DNA from: Hypsibius dujardini
Lineage: Eukaryota > Tardigrada > Eutardigrada > Parachela > Hypsibiidae
NCBI GenBank assembly: GCA_001579985.1
Contig: LRSR01000135.1
Span: 1 to 27,523, forward strand
DNA length: 27,523 bases
Direction of reading: 5' to 3'
Shown here one piece after another: positions 19,687-27,523 of the stretch. Position numbers and translations under genes: made by a program. A model generated the notes under the pieces. It was not told the DNA's origin. It saw only the letters and a program-made list of their open reading frames with translations, and did no database searches. Numbering within the stretch: the stretch's first letter is position 1; each line of letters starts with the position of its first letter.

Positions 19687-22600
19687 GCAGACAGACAGAC
19701 AAACAGGCAAACAGACAGACAGACAGACAGACAGAACAGACAGACAGAACAGACAGACAGAACAGAACAGACAGAAAGACAGAAAGACAGACACAGACAA
19801 AAAATAGATTCCGGAGGCAAGACCAACCTTAGCCTGCTTTTCAGTACACAGGATTTCGCCGGATTTTCTATGCTTAAACTTCTCATGGAACTCATGAAAA
19901 TGCTTCATCCATCCCTTATTCATTCTATATTGCAATATACAGGTAATCCCCAGGAATACTCGTAATCCCAATCACAGAAGTGCACAAAGTAATCCAAATA
20001 TCCAGAGACAGACAACAACTCAGCTTCACAAATCCTCAATGATCAAGTCATAAATTTTATTTCCAGCCCAATATAGCAGGACAGTAGGAAATGATAATTC
20101 AAGTGCGCGGAAGTCTCGCACAAAAAACCACACCATCGGTAGGAGTCATGTGAGCAGACAGGCCCACACGTACATAAAACATGGTTTTCCTTTAGGTTAC
20201 GCGGCTTCCGCGTAAAGCAAAGCAATGTGAAGCGAGTGTATAAGTGAGACACAAAATATTCTCCGCCACTGTTTTATGCCGGTACGGTTCCGGCTGGCCG
20301 CATTTCTTACACTGCTACACACCTCGCCGACCCCCAGATAATCTATTAAATCAAGTTAAATAACCGTGAGCTGTGCTTCTCATTTTCTTGGCCGCTTCCG
20401 GCAAAACACCGCGGCGCAAGAGAGAACACAACGCCGACACAAAATACACATGCACGCAGAGCGTTCCAAGAACCGCGCGCCGAGACATTCATATGTGCCC
20501 GTGTCTGTCTGTCTGTCTATCTGTCTGTCTTGTGTTGAAAAGGCGAGGTACCGTCGTTGAATTCGAAAAGGTGAAAAGAATTGGTTTTTTTTGGCATGAC
20601 AGGCGGGGCTGACAGAAAAGAGAGCGTCAATCGGTGATGCGAGGGGGGAAGGTCAATTTAAAAAACTGCCACCGCAGCAGTGTGTTTGTGTCTGTCTGTC
20701 TGTCTGTCTGTCTGTGTCTGTGCGTGTGTAGGTGCGCTAGTTGTGGTTAACTGGCAAAGCAAACACACTTCTCCGACTCAGACTCACTGGATCAAAAATA
20801 TTATTGTTGTCGTGGAGCGATAATTAAATCAGCAACGCATTATTTATAATATTAATAATATTTCAGTACAGTTCGTAGCGCAAGCTAATAAGTGAAAATT
20901 TGCTGTCTACACGAGTCACATGTGGAGCAATTAAAATGATACGGTTACCGAGCGAGAAAGCAATCTTGGGAACCGCAAACAGCGCTCTCGCAATATCCAG
21001 CAGTATTTTTAGCATGAAACGAAGAGGGTCATTGCCCCAGATTTTGATGGGTGTCTGCGGACGAACGGACGGACACATACTGTGCGCGAGCATGCGAGAA
21101 GTGTCCAGACGGTCACTCGCGAGATTTGTCTGTCTGACGAGTTCATTCAAGCCGGCAAGAGCAAAGACCACGCCCTCTGCTTTTGCATGCGGTCAGTGAC
21201 TCAACCGAGGCTGTTTGTTGACCATGGGCATCAGTGCTGAAGGCACAATCCCCACAGAACGCCAGACGATGCAATGCCCCATCCCATCTGTCGTCATTTC
21301 CCGGGCTAGTTACGGTTGCCCCTATTCACTCACACTCGGAACAGAACTAGTTCTGTGAAAGATACCGTCACTGTCCCTGTTGACCGTTGCATGAAAGCAT
21401 TTTCAAACGGGAATTCAAATAGCTCAATGAAAGTAAGCAAACCCGGTTCCTTGTAGTGAGGTCAAATCATTCCTCTGAAACAGCAAAGATAAATGGCGGT
21501 ACTTCATACAGATCCAACATTTTAAGAAACCACATCAAACTCTGGGAAAGGAGTTCCGGGCGGGAAGAACGACAGACATGCAACCCACAGACCGGAAAGT
21601 TAAATTAAACATGCAGGCAGATAGATAGGCAGACCGGTCACAGACTCAGATAGTGCATAACAGACAGGCAAACAGACAGACAAACAGACACAGTGTATAA
21701 CAGACAGACAAACAGACACAGTGTATAACAGACAGACAAACAGACACACAGTGTATAACAGACAGACAAACAGACACAGTGTATAACAGACAGACAAACA
21801 GACACAGTGTATAACAGACAGGCAAACAGACACAGTGTATAACAGACAGGCAAGCAGACACATAGTGTATTAAGGACACACCAGACTAGTAAACTTCACT
21901 GCCCACTGAGAAATCTTCATAATCAACCAATCAATCGGTGAGCGAAAAAATTTAATAGTAAACCGTACAGATATACAAATGTAGATTGCGATTTCCCTCA
22001 TCGCTGTTTAATGAAGAACGCACATATTTTCGGTTACGAAAGTTTGCTAGAGTGTGTGGTGTTGTCTATCTAATCAAATTGAAATGCACCAAGACGAGGT
22101 GGAGTGCTCCAAAGATTGAAGATTTGCGTAACGACCTCACTCGACCGGACTTTTCTTCGTTTCTAGGATAAGAAAGACACGACGACTCCTCGGCAAAGGC
22201 TTGGCGCGCTTCGATGGACACTATCCAGACGACTCTTCATGCATGATGGTGATAATCCGCCAGACTGGTACGGCAGTGATAGGCAGTAAGTACTCGCCGC
22301 CGTCTTATCTCTCCGGAACTAATCCCGTGAGAACACTTGCCGGAAGGTATGCTCGTAAAGTGCAAACAAAGTAACCGATTAGACAACACTCGTGCAGGTA
22401 CTAGTACTAGCGTGAGTGCAGGTACTAGTACTAGCGTGAGTGCAGGTACTAGTACTAGCGTGAGTGCAGGTACTAGTACTAGCGTGAGTGCGGATACTAG
22501 TACTAGCGTGAGTGCGGATACTAGTACTAGTGCTAGTGCGAGTGCTAGTGCGAGTACTCTCCAACCAAGATGACAAGATAAATTTGCATGAACAAAAGCA

Positions 22601-24069
22601 GGCGTCGACCGCGCCCTACAGCGAAGACGCGTCCTTTGTGGATCCGGTCCCAACGGTCAGTAAAATAATTAGATTCAAAACTCACGGGGAAAATGTTTGC
22701 GAATATAAAATGGTACTTTGACATAACGAAACCGGCTTTTCGACATTTGTTTGTCGCGCGGCTGGAATGATAAGACCAATATTTGAACACTCAGTGCCGG
22801 CAAACAAGTGTGACGTCTCAACAACGGGCCCTTAAAAAACGATTCGTCTCACGTCATCTTTTTTGCCGCACTTTTGCTGCGGCGCACCGCGGCAAAAAAA
22901 GCAACAACAAAAAGCGACAGTCACGGCCATGAAGCGCAAAACTCGTGCCGGCCAGCGGTAATGTGAAATATTGGGCGAGCATTTTCGCTTTTAGGGAAGA
23001 AGAAATGAACACGTCGGCTAAAGGGCGTGCTCCGAAGATGTTGTCGCGAATGGCAACTGTGATGAGGATAGGCGAAAGAGAATCTGGCCAGCGGCACGAA
23101 ATATCCTGAGTCAGCGAGAAAAGTCACGATCAACATGCTGGGCGTGCCGGATGAAAACAGCGGTGCGGCGGGACAGTCTCAGAACGCCACTGCTGACGTA
23201 AATCGCGCCTCAAAATATCATCACATTTGATAAAATTAAAATGCCATCAAAAAAAGGCTATTTTTAGGAAACTACTGCAACGGAACAGAATCTAGATGCT
23301 GTGCGGGTGCGACGTCGTATCCGGGTCAGAAATTTTCAGTCAATCAATCAATCAATCGACCAATCAATGGATCAATCAATCAATCGACCAATCAATGGAT
23401 CAATCAATTAATCAACCAATCAACCAATCGACTCTTTTGACATCTCATAAATTCCTTAATGAACTACTAAGTCGACAAAGGACAGTTTTATAAAAGCTAC
23501 CCGTCGACGAACTTAAATGAATGAAATAATATCAAATTAAATAATAATAATATTAAATAATAAATAACGTTTATTCTTCAGTTTTAATTTAATTGACCGG
23601 TGTGAGAAGAATTGGATGCAAGAGCAACCCTTGCATTCAACGCATTGCTCTGCCGTGAGTTCTATCATTCCATTAAGACACAACAAAAATGACTTGACAG
23701 CGAGGACCAAACACACGGGCCGATCCAAAAAATAAATAGATGACGACACAATTCCCCTTTAAGGGATGCCCCAGAAACGCCCCACAAGGCCATCGTGTCT
23801 AATTTTACATCCGCGTTTACATTTACGTAACCGAAATAACCAAACCGACAAAAGTACACATACACACACACTCAAGTATAAACAAACCGTACCTCGGCGA
23901 CTTTGAAAAGGTCAGTCCGAAGATCGCGCTGATTGGCGCTGACGGAAAGATCCATTTCGGTAGCGCTATGCTTCATCTCTCCCATTCCTCCTCCCGCCAT
24001 TGACTTCCGCATGTGAGGGATGGAAATTTTGCGCTTCGACCGCTGTATATCCGAATGGCTGCTTCCCAT
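17175..24069 (-). CDS. MEAK7: MEAK7/EAK-7-like TLDc domain protein
   Basis: Eleven exons, read downward: 24069-23893, 19511-19202, 19109-18997, 18898-18722, 18629-18310, 18241-18215, 18101-18030, 17943-17870, 17645-17613, 17549-17517, 17440-17175; 533 residues (human MEAK7 is 456). It starts MGSSHSD, a good N-myristoylation signal, as in MEAK7/EAK-7 (MGNS...). Residues 60-200 resemble its EF-hand-like region (FRVFSKGTDHIHEDEMLMML). DLEDGSEVDVCQFKDWIRQ and LLDQDNEKCLQLN follow. The TLDc domain runs about 340-530: TTWTLLYNSDKHGMSMNRF, SGPTISIF, TEWRE, NLVYLNDHG and VCVEVWG. MEAK7 is a lysosome-associated, mTOR-binding signalling protein, and worm EAK-7 acts in insulin/DAF-16 control; TLDc proteins also bind V-ATPase. 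The TLDc glycine motif (NGLGMGG in human) is degenerate here (YRGLEIG). The exon 1 to exon 2 join across 4.4 kb is in frame but is the weakest link. The TLDc identification is strong. Confidence 0.82.
17763..17816. repeat. 18-bp tandem repeat, three copies, in a MEAK7-like intron
   Basis: The unit GTCGAGAGTACGGCCACC is repeated exactly at 17763, 17781 and 17799 inside the intron 17646-17869. Confidence 0.9.
19572..19798. repeat. (CAGA)n-type array
   Basis: About 225 bp of CAGA tetranucleotides with interspersed CAAA, GGCA and GAAC variants. It produces long Cys-Leu-Ser-Val or Asp-Arg-Gln-Thr repeat frames that are not genes. Confidence 0.95.
19828..19923 (-). CDS. possible alternative first coding exon of the MEAK7-like gene
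   Basis: An ATG at 19923 opens 32 codons (MNKGWMKHFHEFHEKFKH, then a basic stretch) ending GCTAAG|GTTGGT in phase 0. That phase fits the next exon at 19511. Its upstream AG does not fit the phase of exon 1 at 24069, so it would be an alternative start and not an internal exon. It would replace the myristoylated N-terminus. Evidence is limited to frame and donor. Confidence 0.3.
21653..21868. repeat. 30-bp minisatellite, about seven copies
   Basis: The unit CAGACA(A/G)... with CAGTGTATAA at the boundary repeats every 28-32 bp. It is a higher-order repeat built from CAGA and CAAA tetranucleotides, inside the MEAK7-like intron 1. Confidence 0.85.
22392..22555. repeat. 24-bp minisatellite with palindromic core
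   Basis: Six units start at 22392, 22416, 22440, 22464, 22488 and 22512, followed by a degenerate TAGTGCGAG tail. Each unit contains the perfect palindrome GTACTAGTAC (or ATACTAGTAC in the last two). Confidence 0.9.
22858..22901. repeat. hairpin-forming inverted repeat
   Basis: CTTTTTTGCCGC (22858-22869) pairs with GCGGCAAAAAAAG (22889-22901) across a 19-nt GC-rich loop. It sits within an intron. It resembles a stem-loop terminator by shape only; in a eukaryotic intron that role is unlikely. Confidence 0.6.
23339..23429. repeat. (CAAT)n array, interrupted
   Basis: CAATCAAT runs are broken by CGAC and GGAT, with a duplicated segment CAATCGACCAATCAATGGAT. It belongs to the same tetranucleotide family as the array at 4441-4571. 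Confidence 0.9.
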
Positions 24070-25070
24070 GTCGGCTGCAAACTGAAGGTGAACCAGGAGA
24101 AATTCCAGATCAGTCGGTCACACCATTCAACCAATCAAGCAATAAGCCACAGCCTGAACTACGAAGTCTGCCAAAATCAATATATCAATCAACCAAAGGA
24201 ATGACTAAAAGAATGTCGAATTCAAAAATCAGTCAATCAAAGGCCAAATGTTATATTGATTTGCAGTAGCATTGAAGTCTCCCGGGAATCGAAGGTGCGA
24301 ATCCGTTGCCAGCAGAAACCGTGTGGAATTCCGTTGACAATGGGACACTGAAAAGGAGGAAAAAACTCTCCACCAAAAATCTCCCGATTTGAAAAAGCCG
24401 TAAGGAGAATAAGGAAGCAGTCAATCAGCGCGTGTTGCTGCCGTGTTTTAATTTTCCCCACGAAGAGTGTTATTGAGATCGTTAAAGTCAAATTCCACAA
24501 CGGCACTGATTGCACAGGGTTAATAAACGGCGGAGAGAAACTGGAAGTCATATACGCAGTTTCGGAGGAAACTTCGCGACTGACGCACGTGCACTTTGTC
24601 CGCCGTCCCAACACACTCACACTCCCTCCTCCGCAGACAAACAGTGGAGCGCGCGCATCAGTCCAGTGTCCATTTAATCCATTTGAACTGGTGATTAAAA
24701 TTGACCACGCCCTACTACACATTCACTCAAGCTGATTGGCTCAAATAATAATAATAATCATAGCTGTCAATAATGGCATGACAGGTGGCGCCACGCTGCA
24801 GCGCAACTGTTTTGTGTTAGTTTCTTCAAAATTTCTGCCTGTCTGAATTACCAAAGCACAATCCACAAGTAATTTACATTTTTTACCGTATGCGCTGAGA
24901 TGTTGAACAGTCTGGAACTTTTAGAATTTGCTAGTAAAACTGAAAGTATCAGAGTTGGCTTCGGACCAAAGCAAAAAATGGAAGAAAAAAGATCCAAGTG
25001 GAAGTTTGGAAAGGACTAAAGAGGACATGTTATTGCCTTGCTTTGCCGGAACCGAAGATTCGATCATCTC
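24070..25070. other. intergenic: MEAK7-like 5' flank and ZNHIT3 3' flank
   Basis: No supported gene. It has CAATCAA-rich patches (24125-24240), a CTGATTGGC (inverted CCAAT) near 24733, and AT-rich sequence. A 161-codon minus-strand frame at 24722-24237 shows no recognisable motif and no splice partner. Confidence 0.45.
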
Positions 25071-26184
25071 TTAAGGTTTAGCCCCTGGAGAACTTGGTGC
25101 GACAATATTGAGGCAGGTTGTTGCAAAAGCGGCGAACTGCGGCTCGTGTGAGATCAAAAGCTGTAAGTTATCTAGAGCTTCCCGGCGGTTGCGGACATCC
25201 AGGGATTTGGTCAGCATCTGTTGAAGTGATACGTCTTTGAGGAGATTCTTCAGATCGTCGGATTTTTCTGGAAACAGAAAAAACATAATATTATTCCTTG
25301 GTACGTACAACAACAATCGTAAGGAACGAAGGAAACTTCACCACCATGTCAACACGAGAATCCCACCACGAAAGTAAAAAGTAATCAAGCAAATTTAAAC
25401 AATCTCATCATTCGTCATCGATCGAGTAATCGAGTGTCGCTTTTCGCATACGGTACGTCCGTCAAGCAGAAAACTGATCAATCAGCTGATCCTTCGCTCT
25501 CACCGCAACCGCAGACCCACCCAACTGCTCTAGAGCGTTCTTTTGCAGTCTCTCCTCCTCCGGGATTTCTTTCAGGAGGCGTTTCACATGAGGACTCACG
25601 TCCTGCACAGCAGGTCCACCCTTGAAAGTAGGAACAGCAGTAGCGGAAAGCCCGGTAAAAGGAGCTGGCGCGACGGCAGCTGTGGTGGTTGCACTGCCGG
25701 AACAAGAGTCTAAAAATAAAGCCAATCGATCAATCAACCATGAAGCCAATCGATCAATCAACCGAGAAGCGCCAATACGCCAATCGATCAATCAACCGAG
25801 AAGCGCCAATACGCTAAGCGACCAATCAACGTGAAGCCAATCGATCAATCAACCGAGAAGCCAACTACTTTGCAATCGATCAATCAAGCGTGATCCGCTA
25901 GGATAACATCAACGTCCTTATGAAATGACAGTTTTCTTACCTGTTTTGTGCTGCTTGAAGCAAGGAAGAGAGCAACTGAAAGAGGAAAGATCCAAATGTC
26001 AGACACAGAATATTCTGAAAGATGGTGATTATATGTGACAATTAAAACGAAAACAACAACAAAACGCCTGACGGAAAAGGAGTTTTCAGAATATGAGTGC
26101 CAATGACTCAACTTACTAACGAATAAGACATCCTGGACACTTATATCGTGACTCTACCACTTGACAAACCGCACAAATCACCAT
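25071..26184 (-). CDS. ZNHIT3: zinc finger HIT domain protein 3
   Basis: Four exons, read downward: 26184-26117, 25975-25941, 25709-25521, 25267-25071; 162 residues against 155 in human. The N-terminal zf-HIT finger is complete: Cys4, Cys7, Cys16, Cys19, Cys24, Cys28, His32 and probably Cys37 (ICAVC, YKCPGC, YCSLPCFKQH). Human ZNHIT3 has four residues between the start of its HKEQC and the last Cys; here the gap is one residue longer, across the exon 2/3 junction. A low-complexity Ala/Thr/Pro linker follows. The C-terminal helical domain (LKNLLKDVSLQQML, then EPQFAAFATTCLNIVAPS) matches the ZNHIT3 region that binds NUFIP1. ZNHIT3 works with NUFIP1 and the R2TP machinery in box C/D snoRNP assembly in the nucleus. 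The short exon 2 (35 nt) joins cleanly by phase (2, then 1). Confidence 0.9.
25720..25888. repeat. CCAATCGATCAATCAACC repeat in ZNHIT3 intron 2
   Basis: CCAATCGATCAATCAACC(G/A) with spacers GAGAAGC and GCCAATACG recurs about five times with irregular period, filling most of the 231-bp intron 25710-25940. Confidence 0.9.
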
Positions 26185-26450
26185 TTTGAACTGCAAAATT
26201 AAGAAGCTGACCGTGGAAAACAGAAACGACGTACAATCAAACAACGAACTCGTCGATTGTTTGAAACAGCTGATCAGTAAGGATACGGTCTGACGAAACT
26301 CGTGACGTATCGCCGTACTGGAACATACGTTTAATCGGCAGGTGGCGCTAGTATCTCCTGTTTATTATTGACTGCAGCCGACGCCATAATCACCGGTTTA
26401 CATACAAAATCATCTGTCTTAAATCGTCGTCCTTCACTCAGTAAAGGGTT
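26185..26450. other. short intergenic gap between ZNHIT3 and the omega GST
   Basis: The two genes are on the same strand. TTTATT at 26361-26366 is a minus-strand AATAAA about 85 nt past the GST stop, a likely polyadenylation signal. ZNHIT3's promoter must lie in the remaining ~180 bp. Confidence 0.5.
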
Positions 26451-27523
26451 TTAAAGGCCAACATCAAAATTAATTGCTCCCTCCTTTCTAGAATGTAAAA
26501 ACGCCACCCTCTCCTCTGTCGTGTAGGCAGTCGCCTTGATTGCGGGTATACCGAGCATCCGTTCCATCCAGGCAAAAACGTTGGGGTAATGTGCGGCGGA
26601 TATGTCCAGACCGGTTAAACGACCGATTGCCGGGATACGTTCAAAGAACGGCCAAACCATCAAATCCACGAAACCAACTTCATTGCCTATAATGACACAT
26701 CAAAGAGGAATAACACCAGCAATTTGGATATCACAAACGCAGTGGTGGTCAAGGTGACAATCATGTGGATGATTAAGATGACAATCATGTGGATGGTCAA
26801 GATGACATGCATGTGGATGGTTAAGATGACAATCATGTGGATGGTCAAGATGACATGCATGTGGATGGTCAAGATGACATGCATGTGGATGGTTATGTAC
26901 GAGGGACTCATACTGTGGTTCGTACTGTACCTGCCCAAAAGGGACTTGTGAGCATTTTCTCAACTGCATCCAGCCCCTTTAGGAAGAGATCCTTACTCGC
27001 GGAGTCACCCTCTAAGATGGTATGCTTGTAGCCAACCTGCAAAGCCAGCAGAGTGGTCACGCAAGGACACGCACATGGACCAAGTTCCGTAGCGTGGTTA
27101 GTAAAGCATTAAGAAACTGTGAAAGCCCTCGAGGCATCAGTTCACAAACGGTTCAGTTCAATTATGAGTTCGAAAATCAGAAATTAGTTTCAGGTATGAC
27201 AAACAAGAAGCAGCAAGTTCCCCCGCGTGAAGCTGTAATTGATGCACTCACAGTCTGGACGATGGCTTCTACCATCTGTTTCTGCGCTGCACGCTGGAAG
27301 GGGTCTTTCGGAAGCAACGGCCGATTTGGGTATTTCTCATCCAGATATTCGGCCAGGATTAAGGATTCGTACACGATCGTACCGTCCTTTTCTTCCCACG
27401 TGGGTACTTTGCCTAGCGGGGTTTTCTTGAGGAACCATTCCGGTTTCTGGCGAATGTGAACGTTTACCACATTGAACCTGCAGCAAGAATTTTGTCGACG
27501 ATCGGTCGAAATCGCTGCTAAAG
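26451..27523 (-). CDS. GSTO1: omega-class glutathione S-transferase, 5' end outside window
   Basis: Three exons are visible, read downward: 27477-27252, 27036-26931, 26686-26451 (stop). They give about 188 residues; the sequence from 27478 to the window edge is intron. The thioredoxin-fold half reads FNVVNVHIRQKPEWFLKK, PLGKVPTWEE (containing the cis-Pro expected before the glutathione-binding strand) and the GSH-contact segment VYESLILAEYLDEKYP. The helical half has KQMVEAIVQ and FVDLMVWPFFERI, which align with human GSTO1/2 (ITCEYLDEAYP, YLIWPWFERL). Omega GSTs use a catalytic Cys, not Tyr/Ser, and act as thiol transferases, dehydroascorbate reductases or methylarsonate reductases. That Cys lies in the missing N-terminal exon, so activity cannot be confirmed. 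GSTO1 versus GSTO2 is not resolvable in an invertebrate. Confidence 0.88.
26748..26891. repeat. 24-bp minisatellite, six copies, in the omega GST intron
   Basis: Units begin at 26748 and repeat every 24 bp (GTCAAGATGACATGCATGTG plus GATG). Two variants, ACAATCATG and ACATGCATG, partly alternate. It lies in the intron 26687-26930 and accounts for the Met-Trp-Met or His-Pro-His frames seen there. Confidence 0.9.

Larger units (their letters stand above)
19512..23892 (-). other. 4.4-kb first intron of the MEAK7-like gene, repeat-filled
   Basis: By far the longest intron in the window. It holds the CAGA array, a 30-bp minisatellite, a 24-bp minisatellite, short TGTC runs (about 20506-20530 and 20688-20715), a hairpin and an AATC array. 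Frames at 20863-21199 are open on both strands but lack motifs or splice logic. No RNA gene was recognised. Confidence 0.6.

Noticed and set aside
19423-19971. 182-codon minus-strand frame rich in CLSVCLSV, and plus-strand DRQTDRQT frames
   Set aside because: These are translations of the CAGA tetranucleotide array fused to flanking real exons; the array lies in an intron.
20863-21199. Open frames of about 100 codons on both strands
   Set aside because: Both strands are open over the same bases, with no recognisable motif and no splice sites in a useful phase for the MEAK7-like gene.
21600-21879. Cys-rich frames with a VIHCVCLSVCYTL repeat
   Set aside because: Produced by the 30-bp minisatellite; all frames are open because the repeat lacks stops.
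21653-22555. CRISPR-like spaced repeats
   Set aside because: The units are contiguous with no unique spacers, in an intron of an animal gene; they are ordinary minisatellites.
22237-22653. 138-codon frame with ALTLVLV repeats
   Set aside because: The 24-bp minisatellite is read as codons; no start context, splice support or homology.
26724-26969. Repeat-rich frames resembling metal-binding His-rich peptides
   Set aside because: They arise from the 24-bp minisatellite within the omega GST intron.

Overview
This is a stretch of animal nuclear genome. Every gene is split by GT-AG introns, many only 60-250 bp long (one intron appears to be GC-AG). The recognisable products are metazoan: UFM1, ZNHIT3, an RDH13/14-type dehydrogenase, a MEAK7/TLDc protein and an omega-class glutathione transferase. 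Eight or nine genes in 27.5 kb, short introns and mixed strands point to a small-genome invertebrate. A tardigrade is one possibility, but the sequence alone does not settle the phylum. All exon models were built by hand from reading-frame continuity, splice consensus and recalled family motifs; no alignment or expression data were used.

Layout. 1-1615 (+): 3' part of an unrecognised basic nuclear-looking protein. 2334-2768 (+): UFM1, with an extra in-frame copy of its C-terminal processing site. 3403-3052 (-): a small coiled-coil protein that shares a 273-bp head-to-head promoter with 3677-5202 (+), an RDH13/14-like short-chain dehydrogenase. 7613-5471 (-) and 9157-13118 (+): two divergent paralogous genes, each with eight coding exons and the same series of intron phases. 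Each encodes a double PHD finger (DPF) followed by a basic linker and a C-terminal SAM-like domain. 14171-16925 (+): a 649-aa coiled-coil protein, convergent with 24069-17175 (-), a MEAK7-like TLDc protein with a very long, repeat-filled first intron and three tiny exons in the TLDc domain. 26184-25071 (-): ZNHIT3. 27523-26451 (-): an omega GST whose first exon lies beyond the window.

The genes look like an ordinary mixed neighbourhood, not an operon or a single pathway. The two standout features are the inverted (head-to-head) duplication of a DPF+SAM chromatin-reader-like gene, and the UFM1 precursor carrying two successive mature-type Val-Gly ends. The window is also rich in short, slightly diverged tandem duplications (8, 18, 19, 24, 39, 49, 60, 63 and 69 bp units) and tetranucleotide arrays (ATTG and CAGA families). 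Several sit on splice donors, in promoters or inside coding sequence. The tetranucleotide arrays also create long but spurious open frames.
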